Shown: positions 7,944-17,900 of the stretch, piece after piece
How positions within the stretch are numbered: position 1 is the stretch's first letter
Layout: each line of letters starts with the position of its first letter
From: a virus
Length of the DNA stretch: 26,044 nt
Strand: one strand, 5' to 3'
Virus record (IMG/VR): IMGVR_UViG_3300001533_000259
Span: 1 to 26,044 of that record
Position numbers and translations under genes: made by a program
Notes under the pieces: generated by a model
Database searches by the model: none
What the model was told of the DNA's origin: nothing
The model's input: the letters and a program-made list of their open reading frames with translations, nothing else

Positions 7944-8498
7944 ATGGCTGATAGAATAACTAATATTGAATCCGAAATAACTACAGCATTAGAAAGTATT
8001 GATAAATCAGTACAATATAGTGGATATACATTCTATACACAAACAGGAACCGTTTGTGTATATGATGAAGTATTGAGTCTTGGAAGGAACCTTATAGAGG
8101 ATACAACAGACTATAAGTCAGTGAACCATGTTGTAGAACAACAAGAATCAACAGGTATTGAGGGTCAAGAGTGGACTACAGGTCAAATTGCATACACAAA
8201 TAGAGTTGTGTATGAAATTAAATCTAAAGTTCATAATGTTGGTACGGAAAGCACAACATTATCTAATCCAAAGAATGCAATACGTATGAGAATGAATGAA
8301 TGTCTCAATGACTTATTGTATGTTTTTGGACAAAATTATCAATTAAATGGTCACGTTTCGTGGATTCGTTTTCTTGGTGCATATCGTGGATATGAGGATA
8401 TCACCAATAACCGTATTCAAAGTGGAATCTTAACTACTCAATGGGAAGTTGTATTTACTCAATCATTCAATAATCCAGATATCCCTGCGTGTGTATAA
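7944..8498 (+). CDS. Probable neck or tail terminator protein
   Basis: A 184-residue protein immediately before the tail tube gene, the usual place of the tail terminator (gpU-like) or tail-to-head joining protein. It has an N-terminal helix (ITNIESEITTALESIDKSV) followed by beta strands and ends with strands TTQWEVVFTQSF, compatible with the alpha/beta fold of those proteins. GGAGA precedes the ATG. No decisive motif is visible. Confidence 0.5.
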   Translation: MADRITNIESEITTALESIDKSVQYSGYTFYTQTGTVCVYDEVLSLGRNLIEDTTDYKSVNHVVEQQESTGIEGQEWTTGQIAYTNRVVYEIKSKVHNVGTESTTLSNPKNAIRMRMNECLNDLLYVFGQNYQLNGHVSWIRFLGAYRGYEDITNNRIQSGILTTQWEVVFTQSFNNPDIPACV

Positions 8499-8502
8499 AC
8501 TT

Positions 8503-8518
8503 GACCTAATATATATGA
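8503..8518 (+). promoter_or_regulatory. Phage late-promoter motif P3 (GACCTAATATATATGA)
   Basis: The motif lies 38 nt before the tail tube gene and begins five bases after the previous stop. It differs from GACCTAATATATTTGA at one position. Together with the terminator at 9675 it makes the tail tube gene a self-contained unit, as for the capsid gene. Confidence 0.7.
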
Positions 8519-8555
8519 CAACTTTTATTAATTAATAAAAAAAAGAGGTAACAAA

Positions 8556-9650
8556 ATGGCGTTTTTAAAAAGCTCGGAACTTTTCACTTATGTTATGGAA
8601 ACAGATGTGGGAGAATTCAACGCTTCTGTTTCTGCTACTGATATTGATATCAGACTTCGTGAAATGGATTGGACAAACGAAATTGAAAGAGATAACGAAT
8701 CAAGTGAATATATGACAGGAACTTGGTTTGGTAGTGACGAATCAATTGTTGGAAAAAAGATTATTAATGCATCATATTCGCTTAAAGTAGCTCCTGGTGA
8801 GTTTATTGCAAGTGATACAAATGCTATACACAAACTCAATTACTCAGATTTACTTCATAACTGTGGTCTTACAGAACTTGCATTATCTGCAACAGGTAGT
8901 GATAACACTCCTGCTTTATATGCATTCTATCCTGAACAAAACAATGCACAAAACACTATGAGTGTTGCTAGTATAATGTATGATGCGGAATCTGACACAT
9001 ATCAGATTGCACAGGGTGCTGGATGTATGTCTAACTTCTCTATTGCAGCTGAAGGTACTGCTATGCCTTTCACTATCTCATTCGATACACAAGGTCGTTC
9101 CGAGGGTGTTGTTGAAGCTGATGGATCTGATGATGTAGCTGAACTTGATGAAGCTAGTATTATGAGAACCGTTGCAGATTCAATGCGTAACACAATTATT
9201 AAAATAACTGATCTTGAAACTCAAGATGAAGTTGAATTTTGTGTTACATCAATCACAATGGAAAGTGGTAACGAACTCAATCAAATTGAGTGTCAGGCTA
9301 CCGAATCGGGTCTTGATTCTTTTATCATTACTAAAATCAATCCTTCTATCGTAATCGATCCATTGCTTAAATCCCTTAGTGACTTCGATTGGTGGAATGC
9401 AGTATCTACTGAAAGATTCTACAAACTTGAAATTGATTCTGAATATGTACATATCTTTGTACCTAGAGCACAGATCAATAGTAATAGTATTGGCGAATCT
9501 AATGGATTTATGCGTAATGAACTTACATTTAGACCACTTATCAATATTGATGGTGACGCTCCTACTTGGATTCCAAGTGGTAATGCTCCTTCTAATGTTA
9601 CAGAAATCCCTTATTTTCTTGGAATAGAGGAGAGATCCCCTCAATATTAA
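8556..9650 (+). CDS. Major tail tube protein
   Basis: A 364-residue protein predicted to polymerise into the tail tube. It has the typical mixture of beta strands with a central acidic stretch (EVEFCVTSITMESGNELNQIECQA) and sits between the connector genes and the tail assembly chaperone. It has its own promoter motif upstream and a strong UUCG terminator downstream, the same arrangement as the capsid gene, which fits the second most abundant virion protein. At 364 residues it is longer than many tube proteins and could carry an extra surface domain in the C-terminal third. I found no sheath gene. Confidence 0.8.
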   Translation: MAFLKSSELFTYVMETDVGEFNASVSATDIDIRLREMDWTNEIERDNESSEYMTGTWFGSDESIVGKKIINASYSLKVAPGEFIASDTNAIHKLNYSDLLHNCGLTELALSATGSDNTPALYAFYPEQNNAQNTMSVASIMYDAESDTYQIAQGAGCMSNFSIAAEGTAMPFTISFDTQGRSEGVVEADGSDDVAELDEASIMRTVADSMRNTIIKITDLETQDEVEFCVTSITMESGNELNQIECQATESGLDSFIITKINPSIVIDPLLKSLSDFDWWNAVSTERFYKLEIDSEYVHIFVPRAQINSNSIGESNGFMRNELTFRPLINIDGDAPTWIPSGNAPSNVTEIPYFLGIEERSPQY

Positions 9651-9674
9651 AAACATTTACCATAATGATTAAAT

Positions 9675-9706
9675 AAAGACTCTTCTTCGGAAGGGTCTTT
9701 TTTTAT
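9675..9706 (+). terminator. Strong UUCG terminator after the tail tube gene
   Basis: An 11-bp stem (AAAGACTCTTC 9675-9685, GAAGGGTCTTT 9690-9700, one G-T wobble) closes on the stable tetraloop TTCG and runs into T residues. It stops tail-tube transcripts before the regulatory genes that follow. Confidence 0.9.
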
Positions 9707-9748
9707 AGGGGAGAATATATAAATATGTATATACGGAGAGGAGTGCTA

Positions 9749-10177
9749 ATGGCTGAAAAGAAGAAAAAGACATATAAGTCCCCTGAAGAAATAATAGCAA
9801 GTCCATTATCACAATTAGCATTGAAATTCAAATATGAGACTAATAATAGAAAAAGAGACGCGCTATTCCTAAAAATTGCAGAACATTATATGCCGAAAAT
9901 AAAATCATATCTTATAAATGTACAACAACACAATATAGATGAATTCATACAAATATATTATATAGAAGTTTATAATGCATTACGGGCATGGAAACAAGCT
10001 AGTAATTTTGAAACATATCTATATATGTATATCAAAGCTGTGTATAGAAAGTTTATGAACAATATTAAAATATTTAAGAAGGATATAGATTATTGTTTTA
10101 TTTCGGAGTTGTCGGAAGATGAGGAACCGACATATGAAAATTTAGAGTTGTTCTATGATGCGAATATGACCGAATAG
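9749..10177 (+). CDS. Sigma-70 region 2-like protein, candidate late sigma factor
   Basis: A 142-residue protein; I take the ATG at 9749 because GAGGAG at 9738-9743 lies 5 nt before it. Residues 36-72 (RDALFLKIAEHYMPKIKSYL... then NIDEFIQIYYIEVYNALRAW) resemble sigma region 2.1-2.2, with D64-E65-F66-I67-Q68 in place of the core-binding D-(D/E)-hydrophobic-hydrophobic-Q signature. FETYLYMYIKAVYRKFMN (87-104) resembles region 2.3-2.4, which melts and reads the -10 element. No region 4 follows, so it would be a -10-only factor like T4 gp55. It sits oddly between tail tube and tail chaperone genes. A non-sigma helical protein remains possible. Confidence 0.6.
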   Translation: MAEKKKKTYKSPEEIIASPLSQLALKFKYETNNRKRDALFLKIAEHYMPKIKSYLINVQQHNIDEFIQIYYIEVYNALRAWKQASNFETYLYMYIKAVYRKFMNNIKIFKKDIDYCFISELSEDEEPTYENLELFYDANMTE

Positions 10178-10190
10178 GAGGGTTGGTTTA

Positions 10191-10403
10191 ATGAATAATA
10201 AAATAGAAATCACATTTGAATTATATTCAAGATTTAATAGCTTACGAGGGATCGATACACACACCAAATTCTTTGAGAAACTACTTGATGTATACCAAGA
10301 GTCCCTTAAACCAAAACAATCGATTGTAGAGGCTAATATGGGACCTAATAAAGATATAGTAAAACGAAAGCGTAATTCTAAAAAGGAGAATAGCAATGGC
10401 TAA
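10191..10403 (+). CDS. Hypothetical 70-residue protein after the sigma-like gene
   Basis: I do not recognise it. An excellent AGGAGGGT lies 8 nt before the ATG, and the gene overlaps the next ORF by 8 bp. The first half is helical (YSRFNSLRGIDTHTKFFEKLLDVYQ) and the last 25 residues are basic and disordered (KRKRNSKKENSNG). Being co-transcribed with the sigma-like gene, it may be a partner such as a co-activator, but that is inference from position alone. Confidence 0.6.
   Translation: MNNKIEITFELYSRFNSLRGIDTHTKFFEKLLDVYQESLKPKQSIVEANMGPNKDIVKRKRNSKKENSNG
10342..10350 (+). promoter_or_regulatory. Possible weak late-promoter core (GACCTAATA)
   Basis: The 9-bp core of the late-promoter motif recurs exactly here, inside the 70-residue gene and 46 nt before the tail assembly chaperone start. 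The downstream half is not conserved. A similar partial match (GCCTAAT, about 11248) precedes the tape measure gene. Both are weak. Confidence 0.25.
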
Positions 10404-10791
10404 AAGAAAAACTGAAGTGAAGATGACACCCGAAATTCTTGCAAAACTTAGAGGTGTGTCTGTTGTATCCGACACTATTGAATATGTTCATGAAATTGAA
10501 GATGTGCCATCTGAATTTCATCCCGTATTCACACTTAAATCATTCACCGTTTCAGATTCTCGTAAATTCAAAGAAGTATCAAAAAACGAAGAAGATTTAG
10601 ATGAAGTATTTGAAGATGTTCTCCGTACACACCTTGTTGGTTGGAAAAATCTTTATGATTTATCAACAGGAGAACCATTTGAATTTGTTGAGGATCCCGA
10701 TGGTGGTGCTGATAAGGATGCATATTATGCATTACCTCTTGGTTTAAGAGCACATATCCTTGGATTTCTACACTCACTATCTGGTATGTAA
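10396..10791 (+). CDS. Tail assembly chaperone
   Basis: A 131-residue protein in the classical gpG position ahead of the tape measure gene. The segment FHPVFTLKSFTVSDSRKFKEVS is the typical opening of phage tail assembly chaperones, followed by an acidic helical part and a C-terminal ALPLGLRAHILGFLHSLS. It should coat the tape measure protein during tube polymerisation. In many phages a -1 frameshift fuses it to the next frame, but here the -1 frame meets a stop at 10803 and a hairpin lies between, so the two are separate. AAGGAG at 10383-10388 serves the ATG. Confidence 0.75.
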   Translation: MAKRKTEVKMTPEILAKLRGVSVVSDTIEYVHEIEDVPSEFHPVFTLKSFTVSDSRKFKEVSKNEEDLDEVFEDVLRTHLVGWKNLYDLSTGEPFEFVEDPDGGADKDAYYALPLGLRAHILGFLHSLSGM

Positions 10792-10816
10792 TTATAACTA
10801 TGTGATTCGTTAACAC

Positions 10817-10838
10817 GGGAGGCATTGTCTCCCTTTTT
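10817..10838 (+). terminator. Weak terminator between chaperone genes
   Basis: GGGAG (10817-10821) pairs with CTCCC (10829-10833) across GCATTGT, followed by TTTTT. It is short for a terminator and may act as an attenuator lowering expression of the downstream genes relative to the chaperone. Confidence 0.6.
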
Positions 10839-10850
10839 ATAGGAGAATGT

Positions 10851-11252
10851 GTGAGTGAGTTATTAGAATATTTAGAGGATTGTATAGAGATTCTTGTGTT
10901 GATGCAATATGATCTTATACCATTTAGATGCCAAGATTGTGATGAATACACAATGACGAATAATAAGTGTGGTATTCCTTATGATGGTGTATCTGAACCC
11001 GTTATATACATTAGACATACACAAAAAGAATACTTTAGTTGTCCCGTATCTATGGTCCCCGATGTAATATTTCAATGGTATGACCATTATAGATTCATAA
11101 AAGAGTTCAATACACCAATGCAAGAAAGTGACACATCTTTATTATTTTGGTGGTTTGTTAAGACATATCAACGTGTTACTAATGAAATAGAAGCTAAAAT
11201 ACAAGAAGAAAAACAAAAACAAATGGATAAAAAGAAAAAGTTCCGTGCCTAA
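10851..11252 (+). CDS. Tail accessory protein with four cysteines
   Basis: A 133-residue protein between the tail chaperone and tape measure genes, a position usually held by the second chaperone (gpT-like). The GTG start follows AGGAG (10841-10845); the nearby ATG at 10848 is out of frame and reaches a stop after three codons. Cysteines C27, C30, C40 and C64 (CQDC ... C ... C) could bind a metal. The C-terminus is a charged helix (IEAKIQEEKQKQMDKKKK), in line with an assembly factor. The function is inferred from position. Confidence 0.5.
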   Translation: MSELLEYLEDCIEILVLMQYDLIPFRCQDCDEYTMTNNKCGIPYDGVSEPVIYIRHTQKEYFSCPVSMVPDVIFQWYDHYRFIKEFNTPMQESDTSLLFWWFVKTYQRVTNEIEAKIQEEKQKQMDKKKKFRA

Positions 11253-11295
11253 TCTTTATAGAATAATAGGTTAGTAATGTAATTAAGGATTATAT

Positions 11296-14157
11296 ATGAA
11301 AAATATAGAACTTGGCGTTAGAGTCGATTCTGGTAATGCTATTAAGTCTTTTGATAAATTATCGAATGAAATTAAAGATTTTTCTAAAGATGTACAAACA
11401 TCAGCTAAAAAGGCATCTTCTAATGTTAATAATTTCGGCAATGAAGTAACGAAAGGTTTTGGGGATATATCTAATGCACTAGGTCTGAATTCTGGTATTA
11501 TGGGTGATGTATCTGAAAAGTTTTCAAAATTAAAAGGTATATTCACTGGCGCTAGTGGTAGTGCTGCGACTTTAGCTGCGGGTATAGCTAGTCTTACCAC
11601 TGCATTAATAGCAGGAACTACTGCTTCAGTAGCATATGCAAACGCACAAATAAAAGTAGCGGGTGCTCTTGGTAAACTCAATAATATAACGGGAGTATCA
11701 ACAAACACACTCGGTAGACTTGCTAATATCGCAAAAGCTACAGGCAAAGATATGGATTTTGTTAGCGATATAGTCTTTGACTTCCAAGAAAAACTCGGTG
11801 ATGCTCGTTCAGGTAATGAAACATATGCTGAATCATTCAAAGCATTGGGTGTGGATATAACACAATCTACCGATGATGCATTGAAACAAACAATCACTAA
11901 CCTCGGAAATCTGGATGATAAGACACAAGCATCATTTAGAGGTATTGAGATATTTAGCGAAGCATACAAAGACTTAGGTGGTGCAATAGATCAATTTAAT
12001 AAAAAACCATTGTTTGATGATAAAATGATTAAAAGCTCAGGAGACTTACAAAAGTCTCTTGCTAATATTGATACAACATTTGCTACAGCATTGAATGATG
12101 CCTTGTCTCCTTTATCAGAAGCTCTTGCAGAAATAGCTAAAAATATACCAATTACTGAAGTTGAGATGTGGGGTAAGGGATTATCTTCCATTATGTCTAT
12201 ATTCTTGAAACTGGGTATGATTGGATTATCTGTTGTTGATGGACTCGTTAATGGATTCACATTCTTAACAGACACGGCTGCTCTTGCTTTTACTGCTATA
12301 TCTAATGTTGCTACACAAGCATGGGAAGGTCTTAAAGGATCATTTGATTTAGTTGTTAATGGTATTGTCACAGGTATATCTTGGGTCGGTGAGAAATTCG
12401 TAGACATCCTTGGCGGTCTGACTTCGGGTGTAGAGGGTCTTTGGGATAAGATTCCTGGTGGAGCACCACAATGGTTATCAGATATGAATGAACATTTAGA
12501 TGACACTAAAGACTTACTTAGCGACATTACTAAACAAGCTAGTGATCAACTTCACAATGATTTAGAAGGTAGTGCTGAAAGTATTACAGCTAATCAAGAA
12601 CTACATAATACGATTTATGGTAATGTGTTAGATGAAATGGCTATCAATCAACAGATGGCTGCCAAAAGACAACAAGCTATGTTGTCTTATATTGCTGGGA
12701 TAAATCAAGCTAAAGATGCTACCGATGATGTTGTAGATGCTACCGATGATGTTGTAGAGGTTACAACTAATCTTAATAATAACTTGGATATTAATAATAA
12801 AACAATTAAGGGAATAGTATCGGCTTCAAATGAAATGACCCAAAATCTTCTTAATAGTAGAGATGCTGCTAAAGAATTATACCAATCATTTGGTAATATT
12901 GGTAGTAAAGATACTCCTATGTTGAAATTTGATATTACTCCTATGAAAGAATATGCAAATGAAGCAGTTAAATTGCAACAGGAAACCGATAGTAAGCTAA
13001 TACAATTAGAAATTGAATATGGCGAAAAACATGCTGATCTTATGGATAAGGGTCAAGAATTAATAAAGAATGGTACTCGTGAAGAAATAAAAGCAAATAA
13101 TACAAAAATTAAAAGTTTAGATGACGCTTTTAAGTACCAAACAAAACTTATAAAACAAACTAGTCATCTAACTGAAGAAACTCTTATTCAGCAATCGGTA
13201 TACGAAGAACAACAAGCAACATACGAAAGAATGAAAACGGGTATGTCTAATGCTTTATTGTATATGACAGATGCTACTAAAAAAGCTAATACTGAAATTA
13301 ATTTGTCTAATCTTGAACAACAGTTAACCTTTATGTCTCAATTAGAACAAGGTTTAATTACTAAACAACAATATAACGAGTTGATGGTCCAACAAGAACA
13401 ATCCACGCTATCGGAACAACAACGTCATCGTATAGAATCATACCAAAGTGCTTTAAATACTGCTATGGAATTTTATAATCAAGTAACTAATATGGTTAAT
13501 TCATTCTTTTCTCTTTCACAAGCTAAACGTCAGAAAGATATTGATGATGAGAAGAAAAAGGGTCAAGATGCTATTAAGAATGCTAAAGTTTCTAATAAAA
13601 AGAAACAAGAGATGCAAGCCGCTCTTGATAAAAAACTTGAAGAAATGCAAGCTGAAGCTGATAGGAAGAAGAGGGCATCCGAAATTGCTAATGTGTGGGT
13701 TACTGTTGCGAGTTCTATTGTTCAAATGTGGGCTAAGTTCCTTTCCGCGTTCGCAGGGCCTCAGATTGGTGTAGGTATAGGTTTAGCTGCCGCTATGTCT
13801 GCGTTATTGATAGGTACTGCCATTGCACAAACAGCTGCTATCAATCAATATGAAAATGGTGGTGTTGCGGGTGGATTCCAAGGTGCTACACAAGGACCAG
13901 ATAATCAATTAGCTATGGTTCGTAGAGGTGAAATGATTCTTAATGCTCGTCAACAAAGAAATCTTTTCGAGGGTATCAATAATGGTACATTAGGTACATC
14001 AGGTGAACTTGTTGTTAATCGTGGAGATATAATAATTCAAGGTAATGTTTCCGAAGAACATCTTGATGCTATAAGACAAGTTGATGATGAATTCTTATTT
14101 AAACTTCGTGATGGTATTGAGACACTTCAAAGTTCTGGTGAAATATCATTCGCATAA
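11296..14157 (+). CDS. Tape measure protein
   Basis: A 953-residue protein that sets tail length and is released during DNA entry. It is by far the longest helical protein of the tail block and lies right after the chaperones. Hydrophobic stretches occur at about 88-120 (SAATLAAGIASLTTALIAGT), 298-337 and 820-848 (GVGIGLAAAMSALLIGTAIA); long coiled-coil regions rich in Q, E and K fill about 420-810. The end contains ENGGVAGGFQGATQGPDNQL then VRRGEMILNARQQRNLFEG, a common C-terminal signature. A 21-bp tandem duplication lies at 12715-12756. At about 0.15 nm per residue the tail would be near 140 nm. Confidence 0.92.
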   Translation: MKNIELGVRVDSGNAIKSFDKLSNEIKDFSKDVQTSAKKASSNVNNFGNEVTKGFGDISNALGLNSGIMGDVSEKFSKLKGIFTGASGSAATLAAGIASLTTALIAGTTASVAYANAQIKVAGALGKLNNITGVSTNTLGRLANIAKATGKDMDFVSDIVFDFQEKLGDARSGNETYAESFKALGVDITQSTDDALKQTITNLGNLDDKTQASFRGIEIFSEAYKDLGGAIDQFNKKPLFDDKMIKSSGDLQKSLANIDTTFATALNDALSPLSEALAEIAKNIPITEVEMWGKGLSSIMSIFLKLGMIGLSVVDGLVNGFTFLTDTAALAFTAISNVATQAWEGLKGSFDLVVNGIVTGISWVGEKFVDILGGLTSGVEGLWDKIPGGAPQWLSDMNEHLDDTKDLLSDITKQASDQLHNDLEGSAESITANQELHNTIYGNVLDEMAINQQMAAKRQQAMLSYIAGINQAKDATDDVVDATDDVVEVTTNLNNNLDINNKTIKGIVSASNEMTQNLLNSRDAAKELYQSFGNIGSKDTPMLKFDITPMKEYANEAVKLQQETDSKLIQLEIEYGEKHADLMDKGQELIKNGTREEIKANNTKIKSLDDAFKYQTKLIKQTSHLTEETLIQQSVYEEQQATYERMKTGMSNALLYMTDATKKANTEINLSNLEQQLTFMSQLEQGLITKQQYNELMVQQEQSTLSEQQRHRIESYQSALNTAMEFYNQVTNMVNSFFSLSQAKRQKDIDDEKKKGQDAIKNAKVSNKKKQEMQAALDKKLEEMQAEADRKKRASEIANVWVTVASSIVQMWAKFLSAFAGPQIGVGIGLAAAMSALLIGTAIAQTAAINQYENGGVAGGFQGATQGPDNQLAMVRRGEMILNARQQRNLFEGINNGTLGTSGELVVNRGDIIIQGNVSEEHLDAIRQVDDEFLFKLRDGIETLQSSGEISFA
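12715..12756 (+). repeat. 21-bp perfect tandem duplication in the tape measure gene
   Basis: Positions 12715-12735 and 12736-12756 are identical and encode DATDDVV twice, in frame. A recent in-frame slippage event in a disordered linker would lengthen the protein by seven residues, about 1 nm of tail if the segment is helical. Confidence 0.9.
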
Positions 14158-14167
14158 GGAGTAATAA

Positions 14168-14947
14168 ATGATTATTAGTGGAAATGGAATAACTACTCCA
14201 ATAGACGTAAAGATTGTAACCTATAAGTTCAATATCGATATGTCTATGAAATGGTTTGAGATGGGGGATGGGTCATACAAAGCGTCTGATAGAGGTTATG
14301 AGAATGACCACATCCTTTCTGAAATATCATTTCACGGAAAGATAGATTACATAAATAGTATTATAGAAGGACTTAAAAATAACCAAGGATCTGATGGTGT
14401 GTTAACATTAACAAGCATTGAAGAACCAATATTCGGTCATCATGTTGATTATACACAAACAGTAACCGCTGTTCTTGAGTCTATTGACATTAAAGAACAA
14501 AAGTCCCTTAATGGATTCTCATTAAAACTTATGTTACGTGCAGCGGAATTATCATTTCAATCTCTAGGTAATACTTTACCTGATTTGAAAGCATTGGAAC
14601 ACTCTTATGTCGGTGATACTGAATGGTCATTTTTAGTTAATAGTACATATAATAACCAATTCTATGGTACAAGTGGTACAATAAATATTAATGACTTTGA
14701 AGTAGAAAGGGGTGTGTTTGAAGGCACATTTACATTTAATGATGAGGATATGGCTAAATTGTTAGATTTCCAACGAACCACTCGATCATTACCTTTTACA
14801 TTACATACTATATGTGGTGTGGATTATCCATTCGGAACATTATCGGGTGTTGGTCCATATCAAGCGAAATTATATTCAATAACAAACATCAAGAGATTAG
14901 CTTCAAACTTTTGGAGCGTGAAATTAATGTTTGTACAAGAGTTTTAA
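14168..14947 (+). CDS. Distal tail protein-like
   Basis: A 259-residue protein following the tape measure gene, the place of the distal tail (Dit) protein that links tube to tip. It is beta-rich, beginning MIISGNGITTPIDVKIVTYKFNID and with repeated strand patterns up to FWSVKLMFVQEF. GGAG precedes the ATG closely. Position and general character support the call; no sequence signature is decisive. Confidence 0.6.
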   Translation: MIISGNGITTPIDVKIVTYKFNIDMSMKWFEMGDGSYKASDRGYENDHILSEISFHGKIDYINSIIEGLKNNQGSDGVLTLTSIEEPIFGHHVDYTQTVTAVLESIDIKEQKSLNGFSLKLMLRAAELSFQSLGNTLPDLKALEHSYVGDTEWSFLVNSTYNNQFYGTSGTININDFEVERGVFEGTFTFNDEDMAKLLDFQRTTRSLPFTLHTICGVDYPFGTLSGVGPYQAKLYSITNIKRLASNFWSVKLMFVQEF

Positions 14948-14957
14948 AGGAGATAAA

Positions 14958-17900
14958 ATGCCTGTAGAAAACAGTACAACTCAATATGCATTTAGAATTA
15001 TCACTAATAAAACTGTGGATGTACCAGATGTTGGTCTATATAATGGTGAAATTAGATTCATTACAGGAAGAAATAATATAGGATATACATTTGAAAATGG
15101 TGATCCTGCCGAGAATTTTCTAACTGGATATTTGATTAAAAACTCTATTAAATCAATGGGTGCTAAAATCGATATATCTACGGGTGGTAATTATAACACA
15201 CTCAATTCGTGTACAGTGACTATTGATAATACAACAAAATTTGCAACTAATTTATTAGCCAACGACGTATATATTATCAATAACGAAGTTCATATTTATG
15301 CTGTAATAGACGGAGTTATGTATCCTCGTTTTGGTGGTGTATTAAATGCTATGAGATACAATGAAAAGAATGTTGTATTTGAATGTAAAGATATTAATGA
15401 ACTTAACTTTAAACAAGTTCCTGAAAATGATAATAAAATTGTTACCATTGGTCAAATACCATATGTTAAATTGAAGAAACAAAGTGAGGGTGATAATATT
15501 GAATTTAATTCATTCTATGCTTTAAGATATTATCAAACAACATATGATGGTAAAAAATATCCACTTCTTGAATTATCTGTTAGCCATTCTTTTGCAGAAC
15601 AATATGGAGGAAAGGCAGATACATTAGTAAATATGTATATTCGTGCAAGAAAGACTACAGATGCTATTGACAAAGACTATGGTGATGCTATTAAAATCAT
15701 ATCTAATAGTGAAGCATATATATCTGATGATGTTACCTATACTATGAATATTATTTTAGATCATCCACTTGAAGATATATTGAGTGAAAATATGATCGGT
15801 GTTCTTTCATTTCCTACAGATTATTCTACACCAATATTAAAATATTCTCCGACTCTATTTAATCTTAATCCAGAGCCTGAGAGATATATATTTGATATAA
15901 TAAATATTACAACTAAATATTATATATCATCTAATCAAGTTGAATCTATAGAATTGGATGATGACGGAAAACCAATTGTATACATATATAATTCTGAACT
16001 TGATGATGGAATAAATAATCCTTGGACTAAAATAGATGCTACTATAGCATATGAAAATTCATCAAAAAATCCGTATATTATTTTAGTTAATAATACTTCT
16101 AATGTGGATGTTACTACATATAAAAAAGTTTCGTTTACTAATTGTAAATATAAGAGACATGATATACCATCGGTGACTCCTCCTGGTGGAGATTGGCTAA
16201 GTGACGGTACATATATGGATGTATCAACAAATGAAATAGTTTTTAAAAGTTTCAAAATTAATAATAGTCCTTGGTTAAGTGGTAGTAGATTCATTGATGG
16301 AGATTATACAACTGCGGGATTAGTTAATAGTCTTGGTGAACCATTAAATATAAGATGTAAAAAAGATGCAAACCCCTTTATATTTGATGACGTATTTAAT
16401 GTATTTAATGGTATAATGTTGGATTTAACGTTACCTGATGATTTTAATTATGATGACTGGGATAGTGTATATCTTGGTTGGGGTGTTCAATTTTCTAACG
16501 AACTCCTTGGATATAGTACAAATGTAAGAGAAGCTAAATTCTATTTTGATACATTAAATGTTATATATAAATATGGTATTGATTCTAGTATCTATAAAAG
16601 TTTTACTCTTCCTCCATCAAATAGATTAGAACTAGAATTGTTAATGTATGATAACGATTTAGAAGAGTCATATGCATCTCAATTATATACCGACTCAATA
16701 TATGATAATATAAGTGATTCATTTGCACAAATTATATTCTCTCCATTTATGGATGATAATGATACAATAACACAAGGTAAACAAATATTTGGTCCTTCAT
16801 ATTTAATTGGTGATGTATATAAGGATGAATATGATCCTGACGAAATCCCATATCCTATATTATCTGATGCATATATAGAATTAGAACAAGATCTCAAAGA
16901 AAATATGAAATTTGAGAATAATTTTGTATCTACAGATTTAAATGGAAATAAACATATGTATTTGTTTCCAAGAATGGATGTATATGATTATACGGATGCT
17001 GGTACGGAGAGCAATCCTGGTAATCTATTCGATGAATACCTTCTTGGATATAGAATATATGATTTACATCTTATATGTGAAAAGAATGTATCTTCAGATA
17101 CACTTTATGTTAAAATAAAAGGTGAGAAATTAATAAGTGAAGATATTCCAGTTGATAATGTCTATAATACATTCAGATTGTTATTTGAACAATATAATAA
17201 TTTCACAGATATCGAATATACAAATGTGGAAACTAATCGTGTTGATTGGGATTGTGCTAGAATAATAGATAAACCTATATCAAGTAAAGATTTACTTAAG
17301 AATTTAGCTCAACAATCTTTTGTTGGTATCTATACTAACCGTGAAGGTAAGATAGAGCTTGATGCGTTCTTTGATGATGTATTATTTGATGAAGATGATA
17401 ATGCTTATTGGAATCCTTACGGAAACCCAAATAAAGCAACATGGATACATGATAATTCTACGATCATTGATGGTTCTATTAAAAGTGTTAAAACAACTAA
17501 TGTATCTAAAATATATAATGACATCAATCTTAATTATGATTTTAATTATGCGTCTGGACAATTTAATAAAACATATTATTTAACAAAAGTTGATTCCCCA
17601 AGATTTGCTATAGATACAATAACACGAGCGTTAGATAATGTTCAGTTACCATCTACAATATCATCAGGGACTTGGAGAACGGATACAACATTTCCTGATG
17701 ATACGGATGTGAGTGTTATATACATACATGCTTTAAATAGTGATGATTATGACCAAAAAGAATCAATACTCAAATTGGCATTAGGTGATGAACTTATTAT
17801 TCAAAAGGATGAAAATAATTATTACAAATATTTATTGAATAGTGATCCTCAATTAGATGGTAGTGGATTTATAATATCTGCGGAAATCACATTATTAGAG

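Noticed and set aside
9718-9725. TATAAATA octamer just before the sigma-like gene (also at 226, 4235 and 25632) as T4-type late promoters
   Set aside because: AT-rich DNA yields NATAAATA often, also inside genes (for example near 6083, 7432 and 14690). At 9718 it would leave too short a leader. I mention it only in context.
10792-10850. A -1 frameshift joining the tail assembly chaperone to the next ORF, as in lambda G/GT
   Set aside because: The -1 frame is closed by a TGA at 10803, a hairpin terminator intervenes, the downstream ORF has its own GTG with AGGAG, and no slippery heptamer is visible near the end.
11296-11969. Long minus-strand frames within structural genes (for example opposite the tape measure and tail genes)
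   Set aside because: They lack ribosome binding sites, have biased composition (serine and proline runs) and lie opposite strongly supported genes.
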